Source: Gloeomargarita sp. SKYB120 (GTDB lineage: Bacteria > Cyanobacteriota > Cyanobacteriia > Gloeomargaritales > Gloeomargaritaceae). From it: a stretch of 57,755 nucleotides of DNA. The notes beneath the pieces are model-generated. The model made no database searches, was not told the origin of the DNA, and worked only from the letters and a program-made list of their open reading frames with translations. This document shows positions 34,718 through 43,733 of the stretch, one piece after another. Position 1 is the stretch's first letter; the number at the start of each line of letters is the position of its first letter. Position numbers and translations under genes: made by a program. The stretch is from the NCBI GenBank assembly GCA_025062155.1, contig JANXAM010000007.1:22464-80218 (forward strand), written 5' to 3'.

Positions 34718-35552
34718 GGGACGCTTGTATCTAGTGGCGACCCCCATCGGCAATTTGGAGGACATTACCTTGCGGGCGCTGCGGGTGCTCCGGGAAGTGG
34801 ACCTAATCGCCGCCGAAGACACCCGTCACACTGGCAAATTGCTCCAGCATTTCGGCATCACGACGCCCCAGCTGAGTTACCACCAGCACAACCAGCGACA
34901 ACGACAAGCGGAACTGCTGGTTCGCCTGCACGCCGGGGCCCAGATTGCCCTGGTGACCGATGCGGGGATGCCAGGCATTAGCGACCCCGGTCAGGAACTG
35001 GTCCAAGCCTGTATCGAGCAGGGGATTCCCGTTACACCCATTCCCGGCTGCAACGCCGCTATCACAGCCCTGTGTGCCAGTGGCTTGCCGACAGATTCGT
35101 TCCTATTTCTGGGTTTTCTACCCCCCAAGGAAACGGCTCGTCGCCGGGTTCTAGAGCAAGTACGAGCAGTCGAAGCGACTCTCATCTTCTATGAAGCCCC
35201 CCACCGGTTAGGTGCGAGTTTGGCCACCATGGCCGATGTTCTCGGCAGGGAGCGGTGGTGTGTGATTGCCCGCGAGCTGACTAAACTCCACGAGACATTT
35301 TGGCGGGGAACCCTGCAACAAGCCGCCGAGGCGTTTCAGGCGTCTCCCCCACGAGGAGAGATCACAGTAGTGGTGGCCGGCGCGGCACCCCGTTGCTCAC
35401 TACCCCTGGAGCAAGTGCAACCAGAAATTGAACGTTTACTGGCCCAAGGATGCAGTTGCCGAGAAATTGCCCAGCAGTTAGCGGAAACCACCGGTTTACC
35501 CAGGCGTACACTGTACCAACTGGCCTTGACGTGCGACCGGCGGGGGAGTTGA
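34701..35552 (+). CDS. rsmI: 16S rRNA (cytidine-1402 2'-O)-methyltransferase
   Basis: About 283 residues from ATG 34701 ([17 protein letters not shown]). Tetrapyrrole-methylase-like fold; RsmI motifs: [42 protein letters not shown] and FYEAPHR. Methylates C1402 in the ribosomal P site. The start lies in the last 17 bp of glmU, so translation is coupled. The in-frame extension to 34638 runs inside glmU and is not family-like. Confidence 0.95.
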   Translation: MTAATKGRLYLVATPIGNLEDITLRALRVLREVDLIAAEDTRHTGKLLQHFGITTPQLSYHQHNQRQRQAELLVRLHAGAQIALVTDAGMPGISDPGQELVQACIEQGIPVTPIPGCNAAITALCASGLPTDSFLFLGFLPPKETARRRVLEQVRAVEATLIFYEAPHRLGASLATMADVLGRERWCVIARELTKLHETFWRGTLQQAAEAFQASPPRGEITVVVAGAAPRCSLPLEQVQPEIERLLAQGCSCREIAQQLAETTGLPRRTLYQLALTCDRRGS

Positions 35553-35604
35553 CGGCAGGGGTGGTTCCTGCTATGTATGAAGCACGGCTCCGGCGCCCCC
35601 GTTT

Positions 35605-36369
35605 ATGTTGATTGTCAAAGCCTGGTATTTGGATTACCCCTTGCTCCCGGAGGATGTGGAACAACGGCCCCCCACCCTACGGTTGAGCAAAAAGAGCTTG
35701 CTCAAGGCGGCGTTTCGGGGCTTTTTTGTGGATGATGCACAAGCCGTCCAGCAAGCGGCGTGGTTTCGGGCGTTTTTGGCTGGGGAAAAAGTCGAGTTTT
35801 ACCTAGAAGGGAGCGGCACCTACACCCTGGCGAACATGGACCTGGTCAGCCGCGAGGTGTATCTCGAACGCTCGGAAATGCCCCCTGCTTTTCCCCCCTT
35901 GATTTTCTTTTGCGACCAGACCGACTACCCCGACAGCAGTACCCAAATCAGCCAGGCTTTGCATCAAGTGGTGGGCAAGCTCCAGACCCAGCACCGTCTC
36001 AAACCCAAAATCCGCATTGAACGCCCGGCGCGGCTCCCAGATGGCACGGTGCGCTTGGATACGGATGTGCGGCGATTGATCCGGCAGTCGTTGGTCGTGA
36101 TTGCCGACACCACCCTGATCACCTGTGTCAACGGCAAAGGGTTTCCCAGTCCCGAGGTATGCCTAGAGGTCGGCTACGCGCTGGTCTCTAAAAAGCCCTA
36201 CCAGATCAAGCTGGTGCAATGGCCGTCGCCGGAGCCGGCAGCACAGGACGCCCTGTTCCCCTTTAGCATCAGCGATGAGTTGCGGTTGATGCCCCGCAAT
36301 GCGGCTGAGTTGGCCCGGCAGCTGGAACAGGAATTGACGGACGTGTTCAAACGATTTCGTCTGTTGTGA
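35605..36369 (+). CDS. Conserved-looking protein with a possible nucleotide-binding (TIR-like or deoxyribosyltransferase-like) C-terminal part
   Basis: 254 residues, soluble. The N-terminal 110 residues are not recognised. The C-terminal half has RLIRQSLVVIADTTLITC followed by FPSPEVCLEVGYALVSKKP: a hydrophobic strand, acidic turn, then an E-x-GYAL helix, the layout seen in TIR-like and nucleoside deoxyribosyltransferase-like folds where the Glu is catalytic. That reading is tentative. It starts 52 bp after rsmI and ends 10 bp before manC, so it may belong to a glmU-rsmI-manC transcription unit. Confidence 0.55.
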   Translation: MLIVKAWYLDYPLLPEDVEQRPPTLRLSKKSLLKAAFRGFFVDDAQAVQQAAWFRAFLAGEKVEFYLEGSGTYTLANMDLVSREVYLERSEMPPAFPPLIFFCDQTDYPDSSTQISQALHQVVGKLQTQHRLKPKIRIERPARLPDGTVRLDTDVRRLIRQSLVVIADTTLITCVNGKGFPSPEVCLEVGYALVSKKPYQIKLVQWPSPEPAAQDALFPFSISDELRLMPRNAAELARQLEQELTDVFKRFRLL

Positions 36370-36379
36370 GGGAGGAACA

Positions 36380-37405
36380 ATGACAGTGCGTTTTGTGCCG
36401 GTGGTGCTCGCTGGGGGCAAAGGGGAACGCTTCTGGCCCTTGAGTCGCTACGACAAACCTAAGCAATTTCTCTCGCTCGATGGCAGTGGCCGGACGTTGC
36501 TCCAGAACACCGTGGCGCGCTTTCCCGATTGGGCGGAAGCGGTGTGGGTTATTACTCGGGCCAGTCTCGTGCCCCTGGTGCGCGAACAATTGCCTGATGT
36601 AGCACCTGAACGAATCATAGGGGAACCGGAACCGCGCGATACCGCACCGGCAGTGGCCTGGATGACGTGGGAGTTACAGCAGCGGTATGGCCCGGAAACG
36701 GTGGTGGGTATTTTCCCAGCGGACCACTGGATTCCCGACGTGGCAGCGTTTCAGCACACCCTTGCCCAAGCGGTGGACGTGGCGGCCCACACCCAGAGCA
36801 TTGTCACGCTAGGGATTCAACCCACGCACCCGGCGACTGGTTATGGCTATATCCAACGGGGAGAACCGGTGACCGGCGGGGCCTATCGTGTCCAGCAGTT
36901 TACCGAAAAGCCGGATGTAGCCCAGGCGGTGCAGATGCTGGCCACCAGCGAGTACTACTGGAACGGTGGAATGTTTATTTTTCCGGCGGGGGTGATGTGG
37001 CGGGAATTGACCCAGTACGCGCCTGCGATTGCCCAACCCTTGCAGGAACGTGGGATAGCCGCCTACGGGGAGTTGCCCAAGATCAGCATTGACTACGCCG
37101 TGATGGAACACACCCAGCGGGCGGTGGTGTTACCGGTGAGTTTCCCCTGGGATGACCTGGGAGACTGGCGCAGTTTGGAACGGTTACCCACTCGCCCCTT
37201 GCCCATGCAACACGTGGATTGGCAGAGCACTGGCGTCCAAGTGTACAGCACTAATCCCCAGGAACTGGTAGCCACGCTGGGGTTACAAGATGTGATTGTT
37301 GTTCGCGATGGACCGGTGACCTTGGTGGTGGCCGCCGACCGCACGCAGGAGATGAAAAAACTACTGGCCCACTTGCAGGCCCAAGGCTACGGAGCCTACC
37401 TGTGA
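36380..37405 (+). CDS. manC: Mannose-1-phosphate guanylyltransferase
   Basis: 341 residues; forms GDP-mannose from mannose-1-phosphate and GTP for polysaccharide and fucose pathways. Motifs: LAGGKGERFWPLSRYDKPKQ (nucleotide loop), EPEPRDTAPAVAWM, FPADHWI, FTEKPD, and WNGGMFIF. The phosphomannose isomerase domain of bifunctional homologues is absent. ATG 36380 follows GGGAGG. Ends 1 bp before the end of the convergent psbT. Confidence 0.92.
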   Translation: MTVRFVPVVLAGGKGERFWPLSRYDKPKQFLSLDGSGRTLLQNTVARFPDWAEAVWVITRASLVPLVREQLPDVAPERIIGEPEPRDTAPAVAWMTWELQQRYGPETVVGIFPADHWIPDVAAFQHTLAQAVDVAAHTQSIVTLGIQPTHPATGYGYIQRGEPVTGGAYRVQQFTEKPDVAQAVQMLATSEYYWNGGMFIFPAGVMWRELTQYAPAIAQPLQERGIAAYGELPKISIDYAVMEHTQRAVVLPVSFPWDDLGDWRSLERLPTRPLPMQHVDWQSTGVQVYSTNPQELVATLGLQDVIVVRDGPVTLVVAADRTQEMKKLLAHLQAQGYGAYL

Positions 37406-37406
37406 G

Positions 37407-37523
37407 TTACTTCTCCTCCCTGCGCACGCTGGGGTCAATGCGGGGCGGTTCGCGGAAAAAGATGGCGAAAAAGATTACACCCAGAGCGCCCACCAGCAGT
37501 ACGGTGTAGGTCAATGCTTCCAT
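37407..37523 (-). CDS. psbT: Photosystem II reaction centre protein T
   Basis: 38 residues, too short for usual gene thresholds. One transmembrane helix (about 5-24) followed by the diagnostic FFREPPRID stretch that all PsbT proteins share after their helix; the tail is a few residues longer than the usual 30-32. PsbT binds at the D1/D2 dimer interface. A ribosome site (GAGGTGG) precedes ATG 37523. It lies 29 bp downstream of tyrA on the same strand instead of next to psbB. The psbB gene is not in this window. Confidence 0.93.
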   Translation of the reverse strand: MEALTYTVLLVGALGVIFFAIFFREPPRIDPSVRREEK

Positions 37524-37552
37524 AGCCACCTCGTCGTGCGTCTGTTCTTATT

Positions 37553-38398
37553 TTAGGGGGGCAAGGTCATCCCCTGGCGAAGCTGTTGCGTGTCCTGGAG
37601 ATAGGTGGTCAAGGCCGGCAGGTCCTGCTTTTCCACCATCTGGATGATTTGGCTCAACTCCGCCAGGTACCGGCGCAATCCCTGGAGCAGATATTCCCGG
37701 TTGAACTGGGCCAAACACACACCCAGCTCAGGATTACCGCCCCCCACGCGCGTCGTATCCCGCCACCCTGGACCGGCCAGTTGTTGGGCCAGGCGAGCCA
37801 CCTGGGGGTCCGATTCCTGGGCACAGGCCGCAATGAGTGCAGCACTCACCCAAATAGGTAGATGGGAAATCCAGGCGACTGCCCGGTCGTGGGTCTCGGC
37901 ATCGCAAATCAACACCTGGGCGTCGAGTTCGGTCACCAACTGCTCCAACCGCGCCAATTGCTGGGCATTGGTCTGCGGGGTGGGCGTGAGTACGTAGGGC
38001 CGTTGCCGAAAGAGTCCCGGTTGCGCCGCCTCTATGCCTTGTTGTTCAGTGCCCGCCATCGGGTGCCCACCGATAAATCCGGGCCACAGGGGCGTCAGCG
38101 TGCGGACTAGGGGAGCCTTGACCGACCCCACATCCGTTAAAATGGCGTCAGTGCGTAGGTAGGGGCAGAGCGCCTGGGCGACCGGCACCATTTGATGCAA
38201 GGGCACGCACAGCACCACGACGCGACAGGTGCTCACCAGGGATAAATCGGTACCGCCTCGGTCAATTGCCCCCCGTTCCAAGGCTAGGGCGACGGTTTTT
38301 GCTTGCCGGCTGACGCCAGTGACGGTATGCCCAGCCCGTTGCCAGTCGAGGGCTAAGGACCCTCCAATCAGCCCTAACCCGACGATACCAATGTGCAT
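37553..38398 (-). CDS. tyrA: Prephenate/arogenate dehydrogenase
   Basis: 281 residues; final oxidative step toward tyrosine. N-terminal Rossmann fold IGIVGLGLIGGSLALDW; catalytic-type motifs GGHPMAGTEQQG and DRAVAWISHLP; C-terminal helical dimerisation domain. Cyanobacterial members use arogenate and NADP, which cannot be decided here. ATG 38398; the divergent helicase-like gene starts 42 bp away. psbT follows 29 bp downstream. Confidence 0.9.
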   Translation of the reverse strand: MHIGIVGLGLIGGSLALDWQRAGHTVTGVSRQAKTVALALERGAIDRGGTDLSLVSTCRVVVLCVPLHQMVPVAQALCPYLRTDAILTDVGSVKAPLVRTLTPLWPGFIGGHPMAGTEQQGIEAAQPGLFRQRPYVLTPTPQTNAQQLARLEQLVTELDAQVLICDAETHDRAVAWISHLPIWVSAALIAACAQESDPQVARLAQQLAGPGWRDTTRVGGGNPELGVCLAQFNREYLLQGLRRYLAELSQIIQMVEKQDLPALTTYLQDTQQLRQGMTLPP

Positions 38399-38439
38399 CG
38401 CCCCGGCAGAGTAGCATGGACATAAAACACTCTAGCGGA

Positions 38440-39852
38440 ATGTTAGAAGTTGAAGTCCACCAGCGCCTGCGGTCCCTGTTACAGACCCAACCGCTCCCGG
38501 CCTGGCCACACCATTTGACCTTGGCCCGGCTCGTCACACGCGCCTTGCGTCTAGGTCCGAGTACGGTGCTGGAAGTGGGGGGCTTGGCCGGTGTGCAGGG
38601 CCACTATCGCCTGGGGTATCTAGCGGCGGCGCTGCTGTGGCCTGGTCCGGTCATGTTGGTGGCTCCACCAGCGGTACAACAGCGGTGGTTGCAGGTGGAA
38701 CTGCCCCGGCTCCACACCTGGTTGGGCGTCCAAAAATCGCTGTACCGTTACCCTCAGGTCCAGGGCAAGCCGGCAGAGGGATTGATCCTGGTAACGCCGG
38801 ACCACTGGGTGAAACTCCTGCTGGCCAGAACATCTCCCTGGCTGGAATTGCCCACCATCGTGGATGGTCTAGATGAGTTAGAGACCTGGGCGGAAGCCGT
38901 ATTGACGCATCACGTGCCGCCGGAGCAGTGGGATGAATGGGTCTGGGCGCAACCCCACCGAGCTGAACTGATCCGCGAGACCCAAATGGCCTTGACCCAA
39001 TCCCTGTTGCGTCATCCCCCCAATCCCTACGAGCAGTGGTTGTTGACCGAAACGGAGCAGGCATGGCTGGCGCAGGTGTGGCCTCCCTGTCATCCCGACT
39101 GGGTGCGCTGGGTGACGCTGGAACGGTCGCTAGAGCGGTTCACCTGTCACTGTTCGCCCCTGTGGCCCCTGGCAGAATTGCTACCTTACTGGCCCCAACG
39201 GCCCTGGGTGGGTCTCGGGATGGCTCTACGCAGTGTGACGTTGCCGCCGGTGACGCGCTGCCGGTTTGGTCCCCACCCGCGGGATGAAGTCCTGCATTTG
39301 TATGCGCCAGGCCATTTACCGCCTCCCAACCACCCCCAGTTTTACAGTGCCCTGCGCCAGGAGTTGTACCGCCTATTGCCCCAGACCTCAGGTTTAGTGG
39401 TGATTGTGGTAGATGAACAACCCCTGCAAACCCAACTAGCCGTGATGCTGGCCGCCGAATTCGGCTCGCGGGTGCAACGGGAACGGACAGCGCTCGAGGA
39501 AAACGGCATTCTCATCAGCGGTTGGCAATTTTGGCAAACCCACCAGGAACGGTTGCCGACGCCCGCCCTGCTGGTCATTCCACTACTACCCATTCCATCG
39601 CGGGAACAACCCCTGGTGGCGGCCCGTTTGGAAGCCCTCCGGCAGCAAGGGCGAGACTGGTTTCGGGAGTATCTGTTGCCCCAGACTCTGGACCGGCTTC
39701 AGCGGGCGGTGGCGCCTGTACGGGGTGGACGCGTTGCTCTGCTCGATAGTCGTATCTGTCACCGCAGTTACGGAGCGGCAATCCTCCAGGCCCTGGAACC
39801 CTTGATCCGCTATTCTCGCTTGAGCGCTTTCATCGGCGATGAGTACCGATAG
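38440..39852 (+). CDS. Degenerate DinG-like helicase family protein
   Basis: About 470 residues from ATG 38440 (MLEVEVHQRLRSLLQTQ), which fits the start I recall for this cyanobacterial family better than ATG 38416. Order of segments follows XPD/DinG helicases, with a LARLVTRAL Q-motif-like start, but the Walker A position (VLEVGGLAGVQGHYRLGYLA) has no GKT/GKS and the DEAH position reads IVDGLDELE. A second-domain end with DSRICHRSYGAAILQAL resembles the conserved DxR-x-Y-G-x-x-xL motif VI region of DinG. ATP hydrolysis is therefore unlikely. Such conserved helicase-like pseudoenzymes are usually annotated simply as helicase in cyanobacteria. Confidence 0.6.
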   Translation: MLEVEVHQRLRSLLQTQPLPAWPHHLTLARLVTRALRLGPSTVLEVGGLAGVQGHYRLGYLAAALLWPGPVMLVAPPAVQQRWLQVELPRLHTWLGVQKSLYRYPQVQGKPAEGLILVTPDHWVKLLLARTSPWLELPTIVDGLDELETWAEAVLTHHVPPEQWDEWVWAQPHRAELIRETQMALTQSLLRHPPNPYEQWLLTETEQAWLAQVWPPCHPDWVRWVTLERSLERFTCHCSPLWPLAELLPYWPQRPWVGLGMALRSVTLPPVTRCRFGPHPRDEVLHLYAPGHLPPPNHPQFYSALRQELYRLLPQTSGLVVIVVDEQPLQTQLAVMLAAEFGSRVQRERTALEENGILISGWQFWQTHQERLPTPALLVIPLLPIPSREQPLVAARLEALRQQGRDWFREYLLPQTLDRLQRAVAPVRGGRVALLDSRICHRSYGAAILQALEPLIRYSRLSAFIGDEYR

Positions 39853-39906
39853 TCCTGTAGCGGTGGATGAAGGTCCCAGGGCAAAGCCCCTTGATTGGTG
39901 TTCCCA

Positions 39907-40639
39907 TAGCTAAAATCACAAAACTTGACATAAGCTACGGATAGTTTCATTGACCAAGGATTGCAGATTTTCGATTGGACTCACCTGTAACTTACGGACC
40001 TTTTGCTCAATCAATCGGGTTCAAATCTGGCGAATATCTAGGCAAATATATCAGCTCACACCCAGCCGCCTCCACCACTTGCCTAACCGCCGCCTGTCCA
40101 TCACTATCTTTTTGCTAGGACCAATCGCTGGTCATAACCACTCCGTCAACCAAGCTAAAGCTCCCTATCCAGGTTAATGGCTCGATGAATCTCCCGAGAT
40201 AATCACCACCCATCATATCCCACCCGCCTTCTTCCCATAATTACCCCAGCCATACTCATAAACTGCTCGCTGGTCAATGCCGGATTGGTCTATGTAAACG
40301 ACTTCTTCCGACTTCACATCCTTCATTTTCTCGAGATATGCTTGCCGCTCTTGCTCGTCTTTTAAGCGCCCTACGAATCGTCATACTAGCCGCCATTTCC
40401 TTCTGGGTCAGACTGGAATTTGCTTCGACAAACTTGCGAAATTTATGACTATGCCCCTTTTGGTAAGCAATCACCGGTTTCAGACCATTATTTGAGCCAA
40501 CGTTGCAAAGTGCGATACCCGATGTGAATCCCCCAAGACCGCTCCAATGGCTTTCTGACGTAAGTCTGTGCTGTAAGGCATAGACATCGCTCCGTAACCT
40601 ATTAGCCTTGTTCTACGTCAGACTAAATGTTTTTAGCTA
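39907..40639 (-). mobile_element. Decayed IS630-family element (copy 2)
   Basis: The transposase reads on the minus strand. Ends are GCTAAAATCAC at the left and ATGTTTTTAGC at the right (short imperfect inverted repeats), each next to TA. Internal deletions reduce it to about 733 bp. Fragments of the transposase remain: start at about 40580 (MPYSTD-type beginning), a helix-turn-helix remnant near 40440-40480, the Asp-containing core near 40280-40310, and the GATTGATTGAG frame break near 40005-40015. Many frameshifts make it non-functional. It abuts the marC gene upstream region. Confidence 0.82.
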
Positions 40640-40697
40640 TAGCTATTGCCCCAGGCCTGATGAATGGCAAGATGGAGTTAAAGGGTTTATAGCGTCA

Positions 40698-41327
40698 ATG
40701 ATGTCTTCTTCTTTATCGTGGGTATTGGGAACGGTTGCCATCCTATTTCCTATTGCAAATCCAGTGGGTGCCATCCCTGTCTTTTACAGTCTGACAGCGA
40801 ATGATACTCACCGATACCGCTTGCGTCAGGCGCAAAAAACAGCTCTCAATGTGTTTATTATCCTGGCATTATTTTTGCTAAGCGGCAGGTTGATTTTAGA
40901 CTTCTTTGGAATTTCCCTAGCTGTTGTGCGAATTGCTGGTGGGCTAATTGTTGCGCATACCGCTTGGGAAATGGTAACTTCTCAGCAGCGGCTAACGGTG
41001 CAAGAACATGCAGAGGCAGTGGATAAGGAGGATATTTCCTTTACACCAATGGCTGTGCCGCTCATTAGTGGGCCAGGCGCAATTGGGGTAATTATTAGCC
41101 TTTCCACACGCTGCCATTACTGGTCTGAATATCTCAGTTGTTTTCTGGGTATCTTCCTATTTAGCGTTATCCTGTATTTGTGTTTGGCGCTCGGTGAACC
41201 TTTGATGAAGCGATTGGGGCAAACGGGAATGGGGGCAATCAACCGCATTTTTGGGTTCCTGATCCTAGCGATTGCTGTGCAGTTGATTGCCGATGGAACA
41301 ACGGAAATTCTGAAAACCGCTCTATGA
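40698..41327 (+). CDS. MarC-family integral membrane protein
   Basis: About 209 residues with six predicted helices. Family features: FPIANPVGAIPVFYSLT at the start, the ALNVFIILALFLLSG helix, a PMAVPLISGPGAIGVII segment, and the closing NRIFGFLILAIAVQLIADG. MarC proteins were once linked to multiple antibiotic resistance; the real function is unknown. ATG 40698 starts the conserved part; the open frame reaches back into the decayed IS630 copy, whose insertion therefore ended about 60 bp upstream and may have changed the promoter. Confidence 0.85.
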   Translation: MMSSSLSWVLGTVAILFPIANPVGAIPVFYSLTANDTHRYRLRQAQKTALNVFIILALFLLSGRLILDFFGISLAVVRIAGGLIVAHTAWEMVTSQQRLTVQEHAEAVDKEDISFTPMAVPLISGPGAIGVIISLSTRCHYWSEYLSCFLGIFLFSVILYLCLALGEPLMKRLGQTGMGAINRIFGFLILAIAVQLIADGTTEILKTAL

Positions 41328-41330
41328 CTC

Positions 41331-41780
41331 CTACGCCTGCAACCAAGGCGTCAACACCAGCGCAACCATCACACCTAGCAGACCGCCCGCTAATACCTGG
41401 GCCGGCGTATGTCCTAGGAGTTCGTGCAACCGGTTTTGGTCTTGAAACTCCTGGTGTTCGCGGCGCAGGGTGTCCACCATCTGGTTGAGCAAGCGAGCAT
41501 GGCGACTGGCAGCCAAGCGGACCCCTGAGGCGTCGTACATAACAATCAGCGCTACGACGACAGCAATAGCAAATTCTGGCCCATTCCAACCCCAGGTCTG
41601 ACCAACGGCCACAGCTAAAGCGGCCACTAGCGCTGCATGGGAACTAGGCATTCCCCCCGATTGAATCAGGGTTTTGGGGTGCCATTGCCGCTGCTGCACT
41701 AGGGCAATCAGGGATTTCGTAGCCTGCGCTAATCCACAGGCCAGGAGTGCTACCAGCAGTACCCCGTTCCACGCCGCCAT
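41331..41780 (-). CDS. Divergent PAP2-family membrane protein
   Basis: 149 residues with about four helices. Signature SGGMPSSHAALVAALAVAVG and YDASGVRLAASRHARLLNQ match the divergent PAP2 (DUF212) family, in which the phosphatase His and Arg motifs are partly kept. Role unknown, perhaps isoprenoid or lipid phosphate chemistry. It lies 29 bp downstream of the GGPP synthase gene, an association seen in other cyanobacteria, and could act on the product's pathway. Confidence 0.85.
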   Translation of the reverse strand: MAAWNGVLLVALLACGLAQATKSLIALVQQRQWHPKTLIQSGGMPSSHAALVAALAVAVGQTWGWNGPEFAIAVVVALIVMYDASGVRLAASRHARLLNQMVDTLRREHQEFQDQNRLHELLGHTPAQVLAGGLLGVMVALVLTPWLQA

Positions 41781-41809
41781 GGCCGTTGCTCCCGCCTTTG
41801 CCTTCTATC

Positions 41810-42730
41810 TTAATGGGTGCGGGCGACGATGAAATCTGCAAGCGCTTGCAGAGGAATCGCCTTGTCTCCCCAGGGGTCTAACCGGTTTTTGGCTTCATAA
41901 ACCAGTTGTTCGGCTTGGCGACGGGATTCTTCCAGGCCCCACAGGCTGGGATAGGTCACTTTGCGAGCTTTTTGGTCTTTGCCAGTGGTTTTCCCCAGTT
42001 CTTCGGTAGTGCCGGTGATGTCCAAAATATCGTCCACAATTTGAAACGCTAAACCAATCTTCTGGGCGTAGTCGGTTAGCGCATCAATGAGATCTTGCCC
42101 AGCGCCGGCTAAAATTGCGCCGGAGACCACTGAAATTTCCAACAACGCGCCGGTTTTATGGGTGTGGATAAAATGCAGGGTTTCCAAGCTCACATCGGTT
42201 TTGCCTTCCGACTCCAAATCTACGACTTGGCCCCCAACTAGCCCAGTTGCCGCGACCGCATGGCCCAACCGCGCTACGACCTCTAACACGGCTTCGGCGG
42301 GCACTCCCCGCGTCTGTCGTACGAGCCACTCAAACGCATAGGCCAGCAATCCATCCCCCGAGAGAATGGCGATGGCTTCCCCGTAGATTTTGTGGTTGGT
42401 CAAGCGGCCCCGCCGGTAGTCGTCGTTATCCATCGCTGGCAGGTCGTCGTGGATCAGGGACATGGTGTGAACCATCTCCAGCGCACAGGCAGTCGGCATG
42501 GCCATTTCCACCGTGCCCCCCGCCAATTCACAACTGGCAAGACACAGGATGGGACGCAACCGTTTGCCGCTCCCCAGTAGCGAGTAGCGCATCGCCTCGT
42601 AAATCCGTTCGGGGTAACGCACGGGTATGGCCGCCGACAACGCTTCTTCAATCCACTGTTGCCGCTCCTTCAAGTACGCCGATAGGTCAAATTCGGCACG
42701 CTTGGCACTCACACCCGTCGCTTGACTCAT
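41810..42730 (-). CDS. crtE: Geranylgeranyl diphosphate synthase
   Basis: About 306 residues; adds isopentenyl units to make C20 GGPP for carotenoids and the chlorophyll tail. First aspartate-rich motif DDLPAMD with preceding HDD-type context ([14 protein letters not shown]), second motif DDILD ([11 protein letters not shown]), plus [12 protein letters not shown] and [11 protein letters not shown]. Farnesyl synthases share these; chain length cannot be fixed by eye. ATG 42730. Confidence 0.9.
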   Translation of the reverse strand: MSQATGVSAKRAEFDLSAYLKERQQWIEEALSAAIPVRYPERIYEAMRYSLLGSGKRLRPILCLASCELAGGTVEMAMPTACALEMVHTMSLIHDDLPAMDNDDYRRGRLTNHKIYGEAIAILSGDGLLAYAFEWLVRQTRGVPAEAVLEVVARLGHAVAATGLVGGQVVDLESEGKTDVSLETLHFIHTHKTGALLEISVVSGAILAGAGQDLIDALTDYAQKIGLAFQIVDDILDITGTTEELGKTTGKDQKARKVTYPSLWGLEESRRQAEQLVYEAKNRLDPWGDKAIPLQALADFIVARTH

Positions 42731-42795
42731 AACCAACCCACAACGTTTGCCCTGATCGTAACTGATGAAGGGGGCGCTGGACTAGGAGGACATCA

Positions 42796-43695
42796 TTAGG
42801 CAACAACGGTCACCTGATGGAAGCTGTCAAGCTCCATCAACTCTTCTATGTCCTGCTCAATATCGCGGCAAATGTAATCTAGCGGCAGGTCGTTAGGGTC
42901 AGTTCCGAAAGGATTCTCGATTTCAAGGGCAATTTCTTCTATGCCCAGTACCACAAACGCTGCAATGGCCGTCGCTGGGATCACTCCCCAACCGAGTTGG
43001 GATACTAGCCGAAACGGAAAGGACAAGCAGTATAGGATGAGGATGTGGCGTAAATGCACTGAGTATGCCAAAGGTTGTGGAGTGCTGAGAATACGCTCGC
43101 AAACGCCGGTGACATCGACTAACTCTGACAATAATCGCTCCAGGCTAGTGAACTGGTGAGGGGTCAAGCGCTGTTGCTGAAACTGCCAGCGCAGGTAGTC
43201 ACTAATCCAGAAGGCAATGGTTAAAGGTTGGTGTTTCGTGTTGCTCAGCAGGACTAACCGGTCACGGCTAACCCACTTGCGCAGCTCCTGCAACGCCGAT
43301 TGTCCTCGTAAGTGCTTTTTCAAAGCAATAGTGTAGGCAACAACCAAACGTAATACTTCTTCCTTCTTCAGCCGGTCAAGGGACGTCTGTTCATCCACCA
43401 TGATGAGTAATTGTCGCGCCAGGTTCCGTGACGCATTGACTACGGTTCCCCAGGCTTTGCGTCCTTCCCAAAACCGGTCGTAGGCTGTGTTCGTACGGAA
43501 GATTAACAGTGACCCCACTACTACCTCTGTCGCTAAGGTCGCCAGGTGAAAGGGGGGTAGTTTAAAAATATAGGTATGAATTAGGACAACGACCCAGGCC
43601 AGAAGGCTGTAGAAGAGAACCCGTGGCAAGACATTCGGCAACACCGAACCGCGCCACGTGAAGACTAAATCCGCCGAATTTCTGCGCCGAACCAT
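42796..43695 (-). CDS. Bestrophin-family anion channel protein
   Basis: 299 residues, with hydrophobic helices at about 22-60 and 215-255. Family motifs: FRTNTAYDRFWEGRKAWGTVVNAS-like segment (about 67-88) and IENPFGTDPNDLPLD at about 259-273. Bacterial and chloroplast bestrophins form pentameric chloride or cation channels; chloroplast VCCN1 tunes the proton motive force across thylakoids. Role here is inferred. Confidence 0.85.
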   Translation of the reverse strand: MVRRRNSADLVFTWRGSVLPNVLPRVLFYSLLAWVVVLIHTYIFKLPPFHLATLATEVVVGSLLIFRTNTAYDRFWEGRKAWGTVVNASRNLARQLLIMVDEQTSLDRLKKEEVLRLVVAYTIALKKHLRGQSALQELRKWVSRDRLVLLSNTKHQPLTIAFWISDYLRWQFQQQRLTPHQFTSLERLLSELVDVTGVCERILSTPQPLAYSVHLRHILILYCLSFPFRLVSQLGWGVIPATAIAAFVVLGIEEIALEIENPFGTDPNDLPLDYICRDIEQDIEELMELDSFHQVTVVA

Positions 43696-43733
43696 AGGAC
43701 AGGTGAATCACTACATCTACCTAACTCCTTAGC

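Noticed and set aside
40015-40032. GGTTCAAATCTGG resembling a tRNA T-loop
   Set aside because: Part of the decayed IS630 transposase (complement of the PDLNP codons); no cloverleaf around it.
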